DNA from: Aegilops tauschii subsp. strangulata
Taxonomy: Eukaryota; Streptophyta; Magnoliopsida; Poales; Poaceae
Length of the DNA: 64,000 nucleotides
Direction: 5' to 3'
Assembly (NCBI RefSeq): GCF_002575655.3
Contig: NC_053038.3
Location: 141,996,885 to 142,060,884 of the forward strand
Shown here: positions 44,317 through 56,715 of the stretch, piece after piece
How positions within the stretch are numbered: position 1 is the first letter of the stretch
How the letters are laid out: each line of letters opens with the position of its first letter
Program-made: the position numbers and the translations under genes
The notes under the pieces: generated by a model
The model's input: the letters and a program-made list of their open reading frames with translations, nothing else
What the model was told of the DNA's origin: nothing
Databases searched by the model: none

Positions 44317-46956
44317 GCGGCGACCATCCCAACCTGTCGGGTGCCCTAATGTGACGAGGAGGAATCTCAGACTCTCCCTGGTCATGATGTGTATCCTGTG
44401 TGGGGCCTGGTGGAGGAGTCGAAAACATGTTCATCCACTGGGTGTGCTGCGACATCTGAACCTGTATGTTGTCCTCGGGATGTTGATCACTCCCCCACGT
44501 ATCATGTGATGCCGACATAGACGCCTGATATCCATAGGCTCCTACGCGATGGAACGTTTCATCATGAAGAATGAGGTCGCATCAATTAATATTGAAAACA
44601 ATAAATATGAAGACACATACCTGCTGGCTGTGACGTCTGCTCTGGCTCAAACATGAAACTGGACGAGGGACCGTGCTGCTGTGGCTGTGGAGATAACACG
44701 AAGCTCGACGAGGGACCGTGTTGCTGTGGCTGTGGAGAAAACACGAAGCTCGACGTGGGACCATAGTGCTGCGGGTGCCACGTAGAACTGCCAGGTTGGT
44801 CAGGACGGGGTGGCCTGGTTGTCGGCTGATGTGCTAGACGTGGACATGGTTGATGTCGGTGCATGGAGTGACGCGGCTGCTCCTGCTGGTGCTGAACAAC
44901 ATCGGTTCTCCGGGTGCACGTGATAGCCTCGTACACAGTCCGTATCTTATTCTGAATTCTTTCGAAGAAGGGATGTAGCACTGGACGATGCTGAAGAAGA
45001 GGTCCAGACGATAGTGATCGTCCAAAGGTGGTCACGTCGTCGTAGAGTTCGCGTGTCAAGGTAGCCTGCAAATTTCCATGACGATTAATAATGTCTGTCT
45101 CTTGCACGTCAAAGTATGTGACAACATTACGTAAAGAAAATATATCTTACCGCGTACCGCCTAGAGCCCGAAGTATCATAGCTCGGGTACATATCCGACG
45201 GAGCAGGATCCGGTATCTCCTCTGGGTGGGAGTACTCAACAATGCGTAACCGTGTTCCGGTCATGTAGCGCCGCAAATAGAGATTGAATTCATCGAGATC
45301 GAAATTGTGATTCTCGTGCCATAGATTTGTGTTTGCTGTCTCCCATTCTATAACATACGGCTCTAGTCTAACTAGCCAGTCAGCAGTAGTCCTGGTCATG
45401 CCCTTCCTTGTCGTCCTAAAATTGTGGTGTGTGTTCAACAATTACCTAAAGCTTCGAATGGAGTACTATGAAAGATAATGCAACATTGAAAAACTGGTTA
45501 ATACATGTGGATGTGTGCTGGCACCGGGTTCTCTATAGGGGGAGGTAGCTCCAACTGCAGAAGACCAAATTGCCTCATAACCCTCTGTTGTGCCATCTCC
45601 TCGACGAAGACATCGAAGATGATCTTAGATTTTGTCATCCAGTAATCTCGGTCCCTTGTGCATAGCACAGACATACCACCAGGGTATCTCGCTTGTATGG
45701 CTGCTTCCGTGTAGGGCTGCCAGATGACCCCGGTGTACGCATCGAACTGCTCGTTCAATGCTGTGTATGCCTTCCTGGTCTGATCACTAGCAAAGCATCT
45801 CTACAGAGAAGAAAAGTTAGTAGCCGCTAGCATCGAACTATCTCTTGTGCAGAAAAAAGTTGCATTAAACTACAACACGGTGTGCCATACCTCGCGATGT
45901 GTCCAACACAGACCGAAAGTAGGCATGTCGATGCCGTCAACATCAAACATGGCGTCTATAGGCTCATGAACACGTACATCTGGTCACCCTATAGAGAACC
46001 TCTCCCACGACCACAGCTGTAGGAATAGAGGGCATCCAAGAAGGGCTGGCTTTCTCGATGTAAGCTGGCAACCGTTGCACATACCTCGGTATGTAGCCGC
46101 TAAGACCGCCGAACCCCAACTCCTCTGTCTGATCTGATCCGCCGTCTGAGCGCTCGCTATCTCGAGTGCCATAGGGATGTAGAGGGCGCTAATAGTGGTG
46201 ACATGGTTCTCCGTGAACATCACCTTGCCGAAAAGCCACAGTAAGTAGGCCTCCAGGCTCCGAGTGATCTGTTCCGCAGTCAACGGCGCCCGGAAGTTCT
46301 GGATCTCCATTAAGCGAAGAGAAAGTATTAGTAAGCCGCAATTATTTTCTGTAAAACTGTATGCACGATAATTGAAGATAATAGGTAGGGGAAATTACCC
46401 GGAAATTTAGCAACCACTCATACTAGGTCCGTGATGCTCCCATACCGGATCCGGAGCATCCGGAAAAACACCATGAAAACGTTGTGTAAGAGCTCGCTCC
46501 CAACCAGCCGGTGCGTCCAACGGTCCTACGGCATGACCTGCCAATGGTAGTCCGAGAAAAAGTGACACATCCTCCAGAGTAGGAGCCATCTCTCCCCATC
46601 TGAAGTGAAACGTGTGGGTCTCTGCCCTCCAACGGTCCACTAAGCAGCTCAGCAAAGACCCATCGATGGCGAGGCGTTTCTCACCCGGGATAGACTCAAC
46701 CAGACGCGCGAAAGGTAAAAGGCCGTCCCATTTCAACCTTCATCAGAGAACTTTTCAGTTAGTGTCTCCCATTTCAACCATTATTATGCATGTCAGTGTG
46801 CAAATTAATAAAGCACGTACCGCTGAAGCCATCCTGAGTGTATCTTCCAGTTTCCTTAGGAGTGCGAGTGACCAGAGGCTCAAGCTTGCGCTCATACCAT
46901 ATCGCAGCACGATGACCCCTATCAATGTCGCCATTCAGCAACCACAATCCCGACAT
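44276..46956 (-). pseudogene. Plant mobile domain (PMD) gene carried by the MULE, one premature stop
   Basis: Exons on the minus strand: 46956-46821, 46737-~46424, ~46304-45891, 45800-45505, 45415-45151, 45065-44621 and 44541-44276. The last four junctions keep phase. The borders of the first two introns are unresolved. PMD-type motifs are GLLPFARLVES, LLSCLVDRWRAETHTFHF and EMAPTLEDVSLFLGLPLAG, then LWLFGKVMF and WGSAVLAATYRGMC. A TGA at 45984 breaks exon 3. Exon 6 has three QPQQHGPSSSFV-type repeats. PMD proteins such as MAIN/MAIL1 act in silencing in plants, and related domains occur in MULEs and Gypsy elements. Its role in transposition is unknown. Confidence 0.72.
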
Positions 46957-46970
46957 TCCTGCACATACAA

Positions 46971-47189
46971 AATTCAGAACATAGTGTCACACTTCATAAA
47001 AATTCAGAACATAGTGTCACACTTATTACAAATTCAGAACATAGTGCCACACTTAAAAAAAATTCAGAACATAGTGCCACACTTAATACAAATTCAAAAC
47101 ATAGTGCCACACTTAATACAAATTCAGAACATAGTGCCACACTTAATACAAATTCAGAACATAGTGCCACACTTAATACAAATTCAGAA
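46971..47189. repeat. 30-bp minisatellite, seven units plus a partial one
   Basis: AATTCAGAACATAGTGCCAC followed by ACTTAATACA, with starts at 46971, 47001, 47031, 47061, 47091, 47121, 47151 and 47181. It lies between the mudrA stop and the PMD gene. The period is a multiple of three, so it stays open in one frame, but it is not coding. Confidence 0.95.
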
Positions 47190-47204
47190 CATACTACTGC
47201 TAGC

Positions 47205-50006
47205 TTAGCTTCTTCCTCTCGCCCTTACTCCTCTACTGCCTCTACCTCCTCTTCTTCCCCGGTTGCCTCGTCCACGCCCAGTGACGAAAGTGGGACAATT
47301 AGTGTCCCTATGGCCAAATTCATTGCATAGAATGCATTGCCTAGTCGGACCTCCTGCTTCAGATTCATCCATATCATTTCGGATGCGCTGACACTGCCGT
47401 CTGCCTCTACTTGTACACATATGCTCTGGGTTTGGAATGTAACGCCTTTCAGCGGGGTTGACGCTATTGAAATTACCCATTGATCGAAAACCCATCAGCT
47501 CACCTGTCCAGGTATTGAGGACAGACTCTTTCAGAAAAAATGGAGACACAAACGATATTGCGTCCATTCCAAGCTGCCCGCAAGTAGCAAGTACATGTGA
47601 GCAAGGTAGGTGAAGCAATTTCGGTTTATTGCATGTGCACTCACACGTTGGCCAGGCTTCATTGCCAATTTTCACCTCATGCGTCCTCAACTCATTTGCA
47701 CATCCGAATTTGTTGTTGGCTAAGCGGACCTCAAACCTTCTTTCTTGATTACCGATGGCGACTACAGTGTGTGACCTAGCTTTTTGCATCTTGTTGTCCA
47801 TGTACTTCGTGACTCTTTCACAGTACCGTGTATTTGGGTTGTTCAAGATATGCTGCTCTGCTTTTTGACGTCTGTCTCTGAAATACTTGACGGTGCCATA
47901 GAAAATACCCTCAACGATGGCTGTAAGTGGCAATGCCCGGTTTCCTCTGAGGACAAAGTTGTATGTTTCCGCGAGGTTCGTTGTCATGACACCGTACCTT
48001 GCTCCATGTGTGTCATGTAGCAAAGACCACCTCTCCAGAGGCTCATGCTCTATCCACTGCTCGAAGGTTTTAATCGACCTCCCGAGCCTTCTCCTAGTAC
48101 CAGGTGGGTCAAAGCCTGGCAGGTCACATAGCCCAACAGGCTCCTCCTCCACGACCGCTGTTCCTGTTGCCAATTGTGCAGCTACTGCTTCAACATGTGC
48201 CCTCACCGCTGCATCTCTTGCAGCTTTCCTGTCCCTCACGTGTCTCTGCGTGCACACATTAAGTCTGTCGCGTATCAAATTGTACTTCCATAACTGGTTC
48301 TGCTTGCAGAGTTTTTTGAACAGATTCATCAGGTTCTTATTTCTAAACTGCGAGAAGAAATTTGCCCCCAGATGGCGCATGCACCAACGGCTCTGCAAGT
48401 CCTGCCATGGAACTTGTTCCTCAGGGCCTGGGTTTGTCAGTGTCCTTATCGCACTGAGTATACCTGCATGCCTGTCATGAAGGATGCACACATTGGGCTT
48501 CTCCTTCACAACTGATATTTTCAACCGCCTGAAGAACCATGTCCAACTTTCAATGTTCTCACTCTCCACAAAAGCAAATGCCAGTGGGACGACTTGATTT
48601 TGGCCGTCTTGACCTATGGCTGTCAGGATCTGACCCTTGTACTTGCCTGTGAGAAAAGTACCGTCAACACATATCACCGGTCGGCAATGCCTGAAAGCTT
48701 CGATGCATACACCGAAAGAGAAGAAGAGACGATGCAACACCCTCACAGTTGGGAACTCTGGCATGAACATGTCTTGGGTATCGATATAGGTGCCTGGATT
48801 CCGCTGTTGCAGGGTGTGGAGGAGGTGGACAACAGAGTCATATGCATCAAAATAAGAACCAAATCTCCTCTCAAGCGCCGCATGCTTAGCCCTCCAAGCC
48901 TTGCCATAAGAAATTCTGTACTTGAAACTGGCGAAGACTTTTGTCTGGACTGCCTTCACTTCCATAGCTTTGCCCTGCACTATCTCATCGTAAAACAATC
49001 GAGCAATAAGCGTGGATGAAAGGTTGGCATGATCTTGAGGGATGCAGGGAATAAGACAAGTGTGATTAACTAAGTCACTTATCACCCAACTTGTGCCATA
49101 CTTAGGGAGAAAGCCATGCACCCTGGCAGGACAATCTGCGTTCTTGCATACCATTGTCAGGAATTTCTGACTGGACACCTGAGCTGTGAAAACCCTTTGC
49201 GTGGACATTGCCCAATTAATTATTGCATCCTTCAGGGCTTGCTTGTTCGGATACATAGCACCCGTCGCAATATTGTTCTGGTGATATTGCCAGGATGAAT
49301 CATGTCCATCATTCACGGTCATTGCAGATGATAAATCATGATTCCACCATGCAGGATTCGGGACCTCCTCTGCATTTTCTTCTTCATCTGACTCGTTAGA
49401 ATCATCGGCATGACCCCTTTCAACATCGGTGTCTTCTTCTTCCATCTGGTTCTGCATGTGCCCATCTACCTTGTCAGCGTCCACCTCGCCATTGTAATCA
49501 CCATCGGCATTTCCTCCTTCTACCTGACTACTCTGCCCTGGTTCATAACCATAAGCATTTCCTCCTTCTACCTAACTGCTCTGTCCTTGTTCGTAACCAT
49601 AAGCATTTCCTCCTTCTACCTGACTGCTCTGTCCTTCGTAGCCACCCTCTCCTTCATGTGCAGTGACCTCCTTCACGACGGGAAGCACTAAAGCAACAGG
49701 ATTGCATCCCCTTCGTTCACAACCTTGTAACCACCGCACCCAATCGGAGTCTCCCTCTATTGGCCTCAAATAAAAGTAAATTTTTGAACTTGACCGTGTC
49801 CACAATGCATGAACATCGACGGTGTGTGTTTCAGTATCAAGACCTAAACTTGCCGCAATCCATTCTTTCAACTGACTGACAGACCATGTTTGTGGTGCGC
49901 TCATTGCCACCTCTATGTGAGTAAATTCACTCAGATCTGCTCCCAACTCAGTTGTTTGGACAGTACCAGGACCGTAGTAAAATGTGAACTTCACTACATC
50001 GGACAT
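47205..50006 (-). pseudogene. MULE transposase (MuDR type), one premature stop
   Basis: The frame runs from ATG at 50006 (MSDVVKFTFYYGPG) to the stop at 47205, about 933 codons without introns, broken only by a TAG at 49572-49574 within a repeat. Order: N-terminal PB1-like domain, Gly/Gln/Asn repeats of 16 residues (VEGGNAYGYEQGQSSQ), MuDR DNA-binding region (MYPNKQALKDAIINWAM), MULE DDE domain (VICVDGTFLTGKYKG, ILHDRHAGIL), SWIM finger (CECTCNKPKLLHLPCSH), and CCHC knuckle (CILCNEFGHRDTNC) with an Arg/Gly tail. It would cut and join element ends. Reinitiation after the stop or copies elsewhere could supply activity. Confidence 0.9.
49500..49650. repeat. 48-bp tandem repeat within mudrA
   Basis: About three units of CCTCCTTCTACCTGACTGCT plus CATAAGCATTT, encoding the 16-residue repeat. 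The premature TAG arose in one unit. Confidence 0.85.
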
Positions 50007-50870
50007 CTCCACTCACCTATTTTTTTTCAACAACGAAATACAAGTATTAAGCAACAACTTAATATCCCCACTAACAAATATTAGACATGTCTATATATTA
50101 CCTAGCTATATATTACAGAATATTAACGGAGCAACTAATACAATTCACACACCTACAAGTATATTACGAATATTTGCTGTAGCAACTACAAATATTAACA
50201 GATTAATATATTTGACAGGACTGCCTATATTACGGACCTTTTTTCGGAACTACTACAAATACTTACACTCCTAAATACTTGACATCCACATATAGTACGG
50301 ATTATTACCAGAGCAACTACACATTTTTACACAACTAATTAGTTGACATCTAAATATATTTACGTATACTACTGGGGCAAATAACAATAATCGCACACCT
50401 AATTTATTTCATATCGAAACATATTAACAAATACTACCGGAGCACCTACGAAAAATAAAATGTGGGCTGAAATATACCCTTGAAGCGTGCGTGCGAACGA
50501 AGAACGACGAACGGCGGCCACCAAACTGCCGGTGCTCCGCCTCCAACGAAGAACGACGAACAACAGCTTCACCTCCACCACACTGCCCCAACTTCACCAC
50601 CACCACACCGCCCCAACTTCACCACCACCACCTCCACCAAAATGCTCACCACGACCACCACGAGCTACCCCATCAGTAGATCGAGACCTCTTTTGGCTGC
50701 CCTAACTGAGTTGAATCCATTCACGGTGCCAAAATCGCGAAAAACTTGCTCATTTAGGTGTATAAATTGATGGCATTTTTGTGTAGAGAGAGGAGAAGGT
50801 AAGAACACAAAAGAACAGAAGAAGAAGGGAGGAAGGGGAGAAGAAGAAGGGAGGAAGGGAAGGATAAGGC
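50007..50870 (-). other. Upstream region of mudrA
   Basis: No gene. AT-rich up to 50430, then the segment duplicated at 43570-43750. The minus strand has a TTTATACAC TATA-like sequence near 50757. Confidence 0.5.
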
Positions 50871-50874
50871 ACGG

Positions 50875-51105
50875 GCCGGCCAGCTGCGCGAGGTGGCAGC
50901 ACCCTGTCGGCCAGCAGCTGGCCGATCGGCCCGCGGTAGGCCGACAGGGGCGCACCCACGCCGACAGCCCACTCCCTCCCCCTCGCGACGTGGCCCGACC
51001 AACCAGAGGCCGCCGCGTGCCAGCCGGGCCTGCAGTCGGCCTGCTGCTAGCCGATCGGCCTGCTGTGGGCCGATTAGGTCCAGTCGGCCTGCAGCGGGCC
51101 GACGG
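50875..51105. repeat. Right subterminal GGCCGAC palindromic repeats
   Basis: Units such as GTCGGCCAGCAGCTGGCCGA and CAGTCGGCCTGCAGCGGGCC mirror those at 41905-42112. Confidence 0.8.
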
Positions 51106-51186
51106 TGTATTATTTTTGAAAATAATATTTTCGGCGTAATATTTCTGTAATTTAATAAAAAAAATGTATTATTTAAAAAAAATAGC
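51045..51186. repeat. Right terminal inverted repeat of the MULE
   Basis: Reverse complement of the left end, finishing AAATAGC at 51186 directly before the target duplication. Confidence 0.9.
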
Positions 51187-51195
51187 GAGATGTTG
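51187..51195. repeat. Target site duplication GAGATGTTG, right copy
   Basis: Perfect partner of 41813-41821. Confidence 0.93.
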
Positions 51196-54100
51196 TGTAT
51201 ACATTAGAGAACAGTCTTCTTTTTGTGTTTTTTGAGTGTGCGTGTGACAGAGAGAGGAGCATCCATAACACAACAACTATCTCTCTCGATTCGACGTCCC
51301 TCACACAATCGCATGTAACACATGCATCAACGCACTGACACCCTCACCCAGCCACTGGTCGCCTCAAGGCCCCCACATCGCTCTCTATCTCGCACACACA
51401 ATCTTTTCGTGAAAACCCTATTTGGAATGCATGTACCTCTCCGTCACATACACACCATGTACCAAGCACACACATTTATCTCTCACTATGTCTCTTTGCC
51501 TCGCAAACACACTCCCCATAGTCCTCTCTTTGTATTCCGCACACGAACTCTCTTGTTATTAAAATACATTAAAACTGTGCGACTTTCCTGCCCTCTCAGG
51601 CCATCAGCGTCCGTGGCCGTCCGATCTTCAATTTCAAGCATTTTCGGCCGTCAGATTTGAAGTGAGTCGCACCAAATCAGCCTTCGTTCGCTAAAACTGT
51701 GCAACTCTCCAGCCCTCTCAGGCCATCAGCGTCCGTGGCCATCCAATCTTCAATTTCAAGCATTTTCGACCGTCAGATTTGATGTGAATCGCACCTTATC
51801 AGCCTTCGTTCGCTATTAACGAGCGCGAACTGTGTGAGCCGCTGCTCCGATCGCTTTTTGGGTTGTCTTGGGTTAAATTGGGCCTCATGGGCCTGTAGCA
51901 GCCTCCCCTAAGCCATTCATTCCGCTAGGTCGCACGTCTCCCCCTTTTGCGTGGCGGCTCTTCCCATGGCGGTCAACCTCTGTCGCGCTCATCCCCATTC
52001 CTGTACGCTGATGGGATCCTGCTTCCCACTGCGCAAGGGCGTCGGTACGGCAGCCTCCCACAACCTGGCTTAGATTTCGGACGGCACCACAACTTCGGCT
52101 GGGGGCCTCAAGCATCGGCGGTGACGCCAGAGGGCGGTGACAATGGCAGCGAACCATCGCTTGTCGGTTGGATTCCACTTGCCGGTGATTGAGGAAATAA
52201 ATCGCCATGCCACTCTTCAGCGGCTACTACTTGCAGGTCTGTTACCACTCCGTGCTCTTCCATTCCTCTGCCCGCGTTATTGATGCTATTCTTTCTCCTC
52301 CCAAAATGATGCAGGTGATCTAGGTTGACTGACTCCTGTGTGCTCCCAAGCTAGGATTAGCAGTTCCAGTATAATTTTTGCCTTTGGATTGTAAGTAAAC
52401 TCCGTTTGGATGAGCATCCTTTTCCATTGACTAATAATAGCCAATCCAGATTTGTTTGATCTGTCTGCATTTTCCGGTATATACTTTACATATAGAGGTT
52501 CTCGGTGTACGTATAGGACCAATAGTATAATAGTTGTAGAAATTCTATAGCCGTCTGCTATTGCAAGATAATGGATTCAGGAGAGCCAATTATAATTGGG
52601 ATAATTAAAATAGGCAGAAGGCATTGGTAATCTTGACATGAAGAAACACATTATTCTGATATGTCCATGATATTTTAGTGCTCACTTTATTTTACTGATG
52701 TTCCAATTTTAGCAGTATGCAGTAATATCATATACTCTAGACCAAATTTGAGTTTACCACATGACATGTGCTTTGCAGGATAAATCGGAGAACATCTTTG
52801 ATGCTCCTTTGATAGAATATAATGAGAACAACATGATATGTAAGGCATGTATTACATGGATCTTGATTCGGAATTCAGCAAAACAACTCTATTGAGTACG
52901 TGCAATAAAATAGTAAATTGTTGTTCATGATCCTACAGTTTCTGAAGTCAAAAGTAGCAGTGTTTCATCTAATTGTATCCTTCAAAGCTAATAGAGTCCT
53001 TCATAATCTTGTGTGGGTGTGGTCTCTATTAGTCACTATGTATTCGCTGAGATTCTTTCATTTTGTTGAAACTATATGTGCATCTGCTTTTGTCCGTGCC
53101 ATGTTAGGCGGCGCTGGATCATCTATGTTGAGGATGGCTTCACCGACTTGTGCATCATCTGAGCTCTGTTTCCCTTTCCTAGGGTTTAACAAAATCGCAT
53201 TTGTTATTCGTCAAGAGGAGGCCCACATGCAGCAAGGTATGGCCATGCAAAATCAATGCATGGCTTGTTCAGGACATTACAGTTCGAAGGACATGCAAAT
53301 GTTTGATTCTCCATGTACAGTGTCAATCAACTGTTGATTGCAGGAGCAAGGTGTACGGAAAAAAATTGGAACCAAGATACTCATCTGGAGTTTAGTGTTT
53401 TATTGCATCAACATAACAATTCACTGTCTTATTGCAGGTAAACAATAGAGTTCGTTTGCTGCATTCAGAATCAAGATCTATGTATTACATGCCTTACGTA
53501 TTGTATGTTGTTGTCATTATACTCTATCAAAGGAGCATCTAAGTTGTTCTCTGATTTATGAATTTTCTCTACAGGGATACTGGCTACTTCCCCTTTCTTC
53601 CTCTGCCATCTTCCCAGCAACCATGGTTCCCATACCACTGCTCATTGCGAGGTTCCCATACTCTCACAGGAACGCTCACTGGCAGCACACAGGCCTTTCC
53701 TGACAGTGCCATGGCACCTCTCTGTAGGTGAGCGACACTGCCATTTCCTTCCAAGTGTGCCATATTTTCTTTTTTAAGTTATTACATGCTGATTTACAGG
53801 TTGGTTTAGTCTATTGTATCATGCCTCTAATTCTGCTCCATGCTCAAGTCAACATGACACTTCTTCCCCCAAATTTTTTCTCAAATTATTCTATGTTAGT
53901 TCGGTTTGTCCTATCAGGCTGAATGAGCTGTCCACATCTCCGTGTACAAAGGGTTAGTATACATCTACATAATCAGATGCTGGAGGAAATGTAGCATAAT
54001 ATATCTAATCATATTATATGCTTTACTTACAATGGTGCCTGCTCAGTGTAGCCATTTACTCATGAACTGTAACGTTTCTTTTTACAGAAAATAGACAAGA

Positions 54101-55050
54101 TGGGGACAACAAAATTTCTTTCTCCCAATTCTGGCACCCCCATCAATTGCTTAATTTTTCATTACAATTTTAATGTCAATATTTTTCCTTAAGAAATTTT
54201 GCTAACCGTGGCTTCATTGCTAATCAGTTTATGGTTCACGTACTTGCCCAAAACATAATGTTTAGTTGCAGTTGAGCAAACACAACTAGATCGTGTTAAT
54301 GCATAAGTGAAATCAACAGTCTTGACGAACCTAGAATCTAAGGTATATATGCACTGCGATATGTTTTACTAGCCTCCTGTTAAATTCCAAGGACCCTCTT
54401 TATCTTGAGGATCATTGTATATTGGTATTTTGTTGCTCTTTCACTAGAAGATGATGCCAACTTGTTTTCTAATTTGTATATGATAAAACTGCAACATGTC
54501 ATAAAAAAGCAGGTTTGGAAGAATGGTATTTTTTTAAAGCAAGTTTGGAAGAATGGTATTTATCTAAATTACGGACAACAAATGCCAGAATGGAATAAAA
54601 AGTAAATATTCATTAACACTTGAACACATTTGTTGGAATATAGTGGTTGCTGTATGATCTTGAAGCATGTATTGCATTGTAACAATACAAGGCACGTGCT
54701 ACTGTTTGACGTGTGATCTTACATTGGTATTATTATCCCTGATTTTCTTTTAGCGACTACTGTATGATCTTTGAAGTATCTAATCCAACGTTTATGGAGC
54801 ATCAAGTGGCTGGGTTGAGAAGAGAAGTTATTTGTTGGACCTACAAGGCGCAGAAATCTAGCTGGCAACAAAATTATTTATATTTACGAATGCAGTAATA
54901 TGCAATACATAGTGTGTTTTTTAGAATTACTTATGTGTCATGTTGGAAACAATGTTGCTGGTGCCTTTACGTGTTACTACTGCTTTATTGTTCATGTATA
55001 ATGCCTTCGCATATTTGTGCCAAGCTAACATTCAATATATATTACAAACA
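51196..55050. other. Non-coding region, possibly the body of a Helitron
   Basis: No continuous gene. 51571-51814 is a two-unit tandem duplication. 51880-52200 is GC-rich and exon-like. 53100-53340 has a frame (MLGGAGSSMLRMASPT, later MQQGMAMQNQCMACSG) bounded by AG- and GT-like sites. Short exon-like pieces in AT-rich DNA upstream of a Helitron end fit captured gene fragments, but no 5' end starting TC was established. Confidence 0.4.
51571..51814. repeat. Tandem duplication, 122-bp unit, two copies
   Basis: AAAACTGTGC(G/A)ACT starts at 51571 and 51693. Both units contain CTCTCAGGCCATCAGCGTCC and TTCAATTTCAAGCATTTTCG. Confidence 0.92.
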
Positions 55051-55085
55051 GACGGGCGCAGCAACGCGCGTCAACGATGATCTAG
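55051..55085 (+). mobile_element. Probable Helitron 3' terminus
   Basis: GACGGGCGC-AGCAAC-GCGCGTC forms a GC-rich hairpin nine bases before CTAG, followed by T. A short hairpin followed by CTRR and insertion before T is the Helitron 3' signature. The GCGCAGCAACGCGCG text is common in Triticeae Helitrons as I remember them. Confidence 0.65.
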
Positions 55086-55130
55086 TATTGCTTAAACATT
55101 GACGTTGTCTTGCACCATTAGCATATCTTG

Positions 55131-55310
55131 CATGCTCACTATGCATACACATTCTCTCCATAGGTTTGATTTCTCTCAATATTTGACACACACAGTCCCC
55201 CCCACCCTCCGAGCACATTGCATACTCACTATGCATACACATTCTCTCCATAGGTTTGATTTCTCTCAATATTTGACACACACAGTCCCCCCCACCCTCC
55301 GAGCACACTA
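55131..55310. repeat. Tandem duplication, 90-bp unit, two copies
   Basis: CAT(G/A)CTCACTATGCATACAC at 55131 and 55221. The units are nearly identical through CCCACCCTCCGAGCACA. Confidence 0.93.
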
Positions 55311-55712
55311 TCTATCCCCATACAAGGTTATATAGCAACCACTGCCGTTGTGCTTATCTGCACCCCTACATGCACACCACCTTGATCTTCAAGGAGGGCA
55401 TCAGGAAGAACGAAGACGATGACCAGACAGCACTAGAGACTGCGGGGCCATTTAGAAGCAGGATGATGTGATGATGGCTGAGTAACTCCTTTCCTCTCTC
55501 TCTCTCGCACAAAATTATCAATCTCTCAGCCCGCAAGATTCCCCTCTAGTCCATGTTCTTTTGAGCTCTGTCATCAAACCTTTTGTCTCTTCACCTCCCT
55601 CATGCACAAAATCTTGATGCACACGCATCTCACTCCTTATATTACATGTCTCCATCTTCCTCACAGACCTAATTTCTTCCTCTGTATACATATATATCCC
55701 TCTCTTGCACAC

Positions 55713-55715
<3 letters not shown>

Positions 55716-55776
<61 letters not shown>
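55716..55776. repeat. CT dinucleotide microsatellite
   Basis: About 30 CT units without interruption. Frames through it are artefacts. Confidence 0.97.
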
Positions 55777-55779
<3 letters not shown>

Positions 55780-56460
55780 TTCTCTCCTACTGTCTCGCCC
55801 ACATATATACAATCTTTCCCGTCCTCGGTCTCTTTCTTCCACTAGGTGTATATCCTGTGTGTTGAGCGCACGCGTCTCTCTCCCGCCATTGCTCCATCTT
55901 CACAAACTCTCTATGATTCACCCATTGGGATGTGTTCTGAAAATTGCTTTAGACTGGATCATGTAGAGTTACTAGAAAGAGGCTCGTGCGTTGCTTGGAA
56001 CATCAAGATGCATTTATATGATTAGTTTATCTTGTGGGAGATAAGGATGAACGAGGGAAGGCCTTATCTACAAATGTGGAGAGAGGTGCAGCTATCTTTT
56101 TGCAAAATTGTCATAGTTTCCTTCCTATCCATCAAATATAGATTGGATGGCCTATATAGCAGGATGGCAGGCACACCATCATCAACAACTCCGTTTCTTA
56201 TAAGAGTAGAGATGGTTGGTTTTGTTGCATCCAACAAATTAATAACTATGAAATGCATTTAGATTTTCATTTGAGTTGGATTATGCGAGGTTGAGCATAT
56301 TGTGAAGTACTATAGACCCGGTATTCATCTTGGAATTCAACAATGCTTCTAAATATTGAAATTTATAAACCATTACATTCGAAGTCAGTAGCTTAATATA
56401 TTTATTTCACAATTACAACAAATAATTAATGCCATGACAAACTAAGAAAACATATGTGTA
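55777..56460. other. Intergenic stretch
   Basis: No recognisable gene or repeat beyond ordinary AT-rich DNA. A short open frame at 56032-56262 has no supporting features. Confidence 0.5.
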
Positions 56461-56713
56461 CTCCCTCCGTTTTTATTAAGTCCGCGTATTAGCATTGGTC
56501 AAAGTCAAGTTTTATAAACTCTGACAAAGTTTACAAAAATATAAACATATACAACAACAAATCAATACCATTAGATTCATTATTGAATGCACTTTCACAT
56601 CATACAGATTTTTTTATGGTAAATGTTTATATTTTTCCTATAAACTTGGTCAAACTTTAGGAAGTCTGACTTCAGTCAAACCTAGTATGCAGAGTAAATA
56701 AAAACGGAGGGAG
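56461..56713. mobile_element. Stowaway (Tc1/mariner) MITE, 253 bp
   Basis: Begins CTCCCTCCGTTTTTATT and ends AATAAAAACGGAGGGAG, flanked by TA on both sides (56459-56460 and 56714-56715). The interior has the usual TTTGACCAA/TTGGTCAAA-type pairing. This is the commonest MITE type in Triticeae. Confidence 0.95.
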
Positions 56714-56715
56714 TA

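Larger units (their letters stand above)
41822..51186. mobile_element. Complete Mutator-like element (MULE), 9365 bp
   Basis: Terminal inverted repeats begin GCTA(A)TTTTTTTT with AAATAATACAT and AATATTACGCCGAAAATAT, reading outward-in from 41822 and 51186. Perfect 9-bp duplications flank both ends. Contents: a small E2F-promoter gene (plus), a PB1-like ORF (minus), a plant-mobile-domain gene (minus) and mudrA (minus). The inner left part has been rearranged by duplications. mudrA and the PMD gene each carry a premature stop, so this copy is probably not autonomous now, but the ends look young. Confidence 0.92.

Noticed and set aside
46971..47189. Regular 30-bp spacing resembling a CRISPR array
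   Set aside because: Units are directly adjacent with no unique spacers, in a plant transposon. It is a minisatellite.
47597..49300. Plus-strand open frames opposite mudrA
   Set aside because: They are shadows of the transposase frame. The minus strand holds all MULE domains.
55518..55865. Arg/Glu-rich and Leu/Ser-rich frames
   Set aside because: They are translations of the CT microsatellite.
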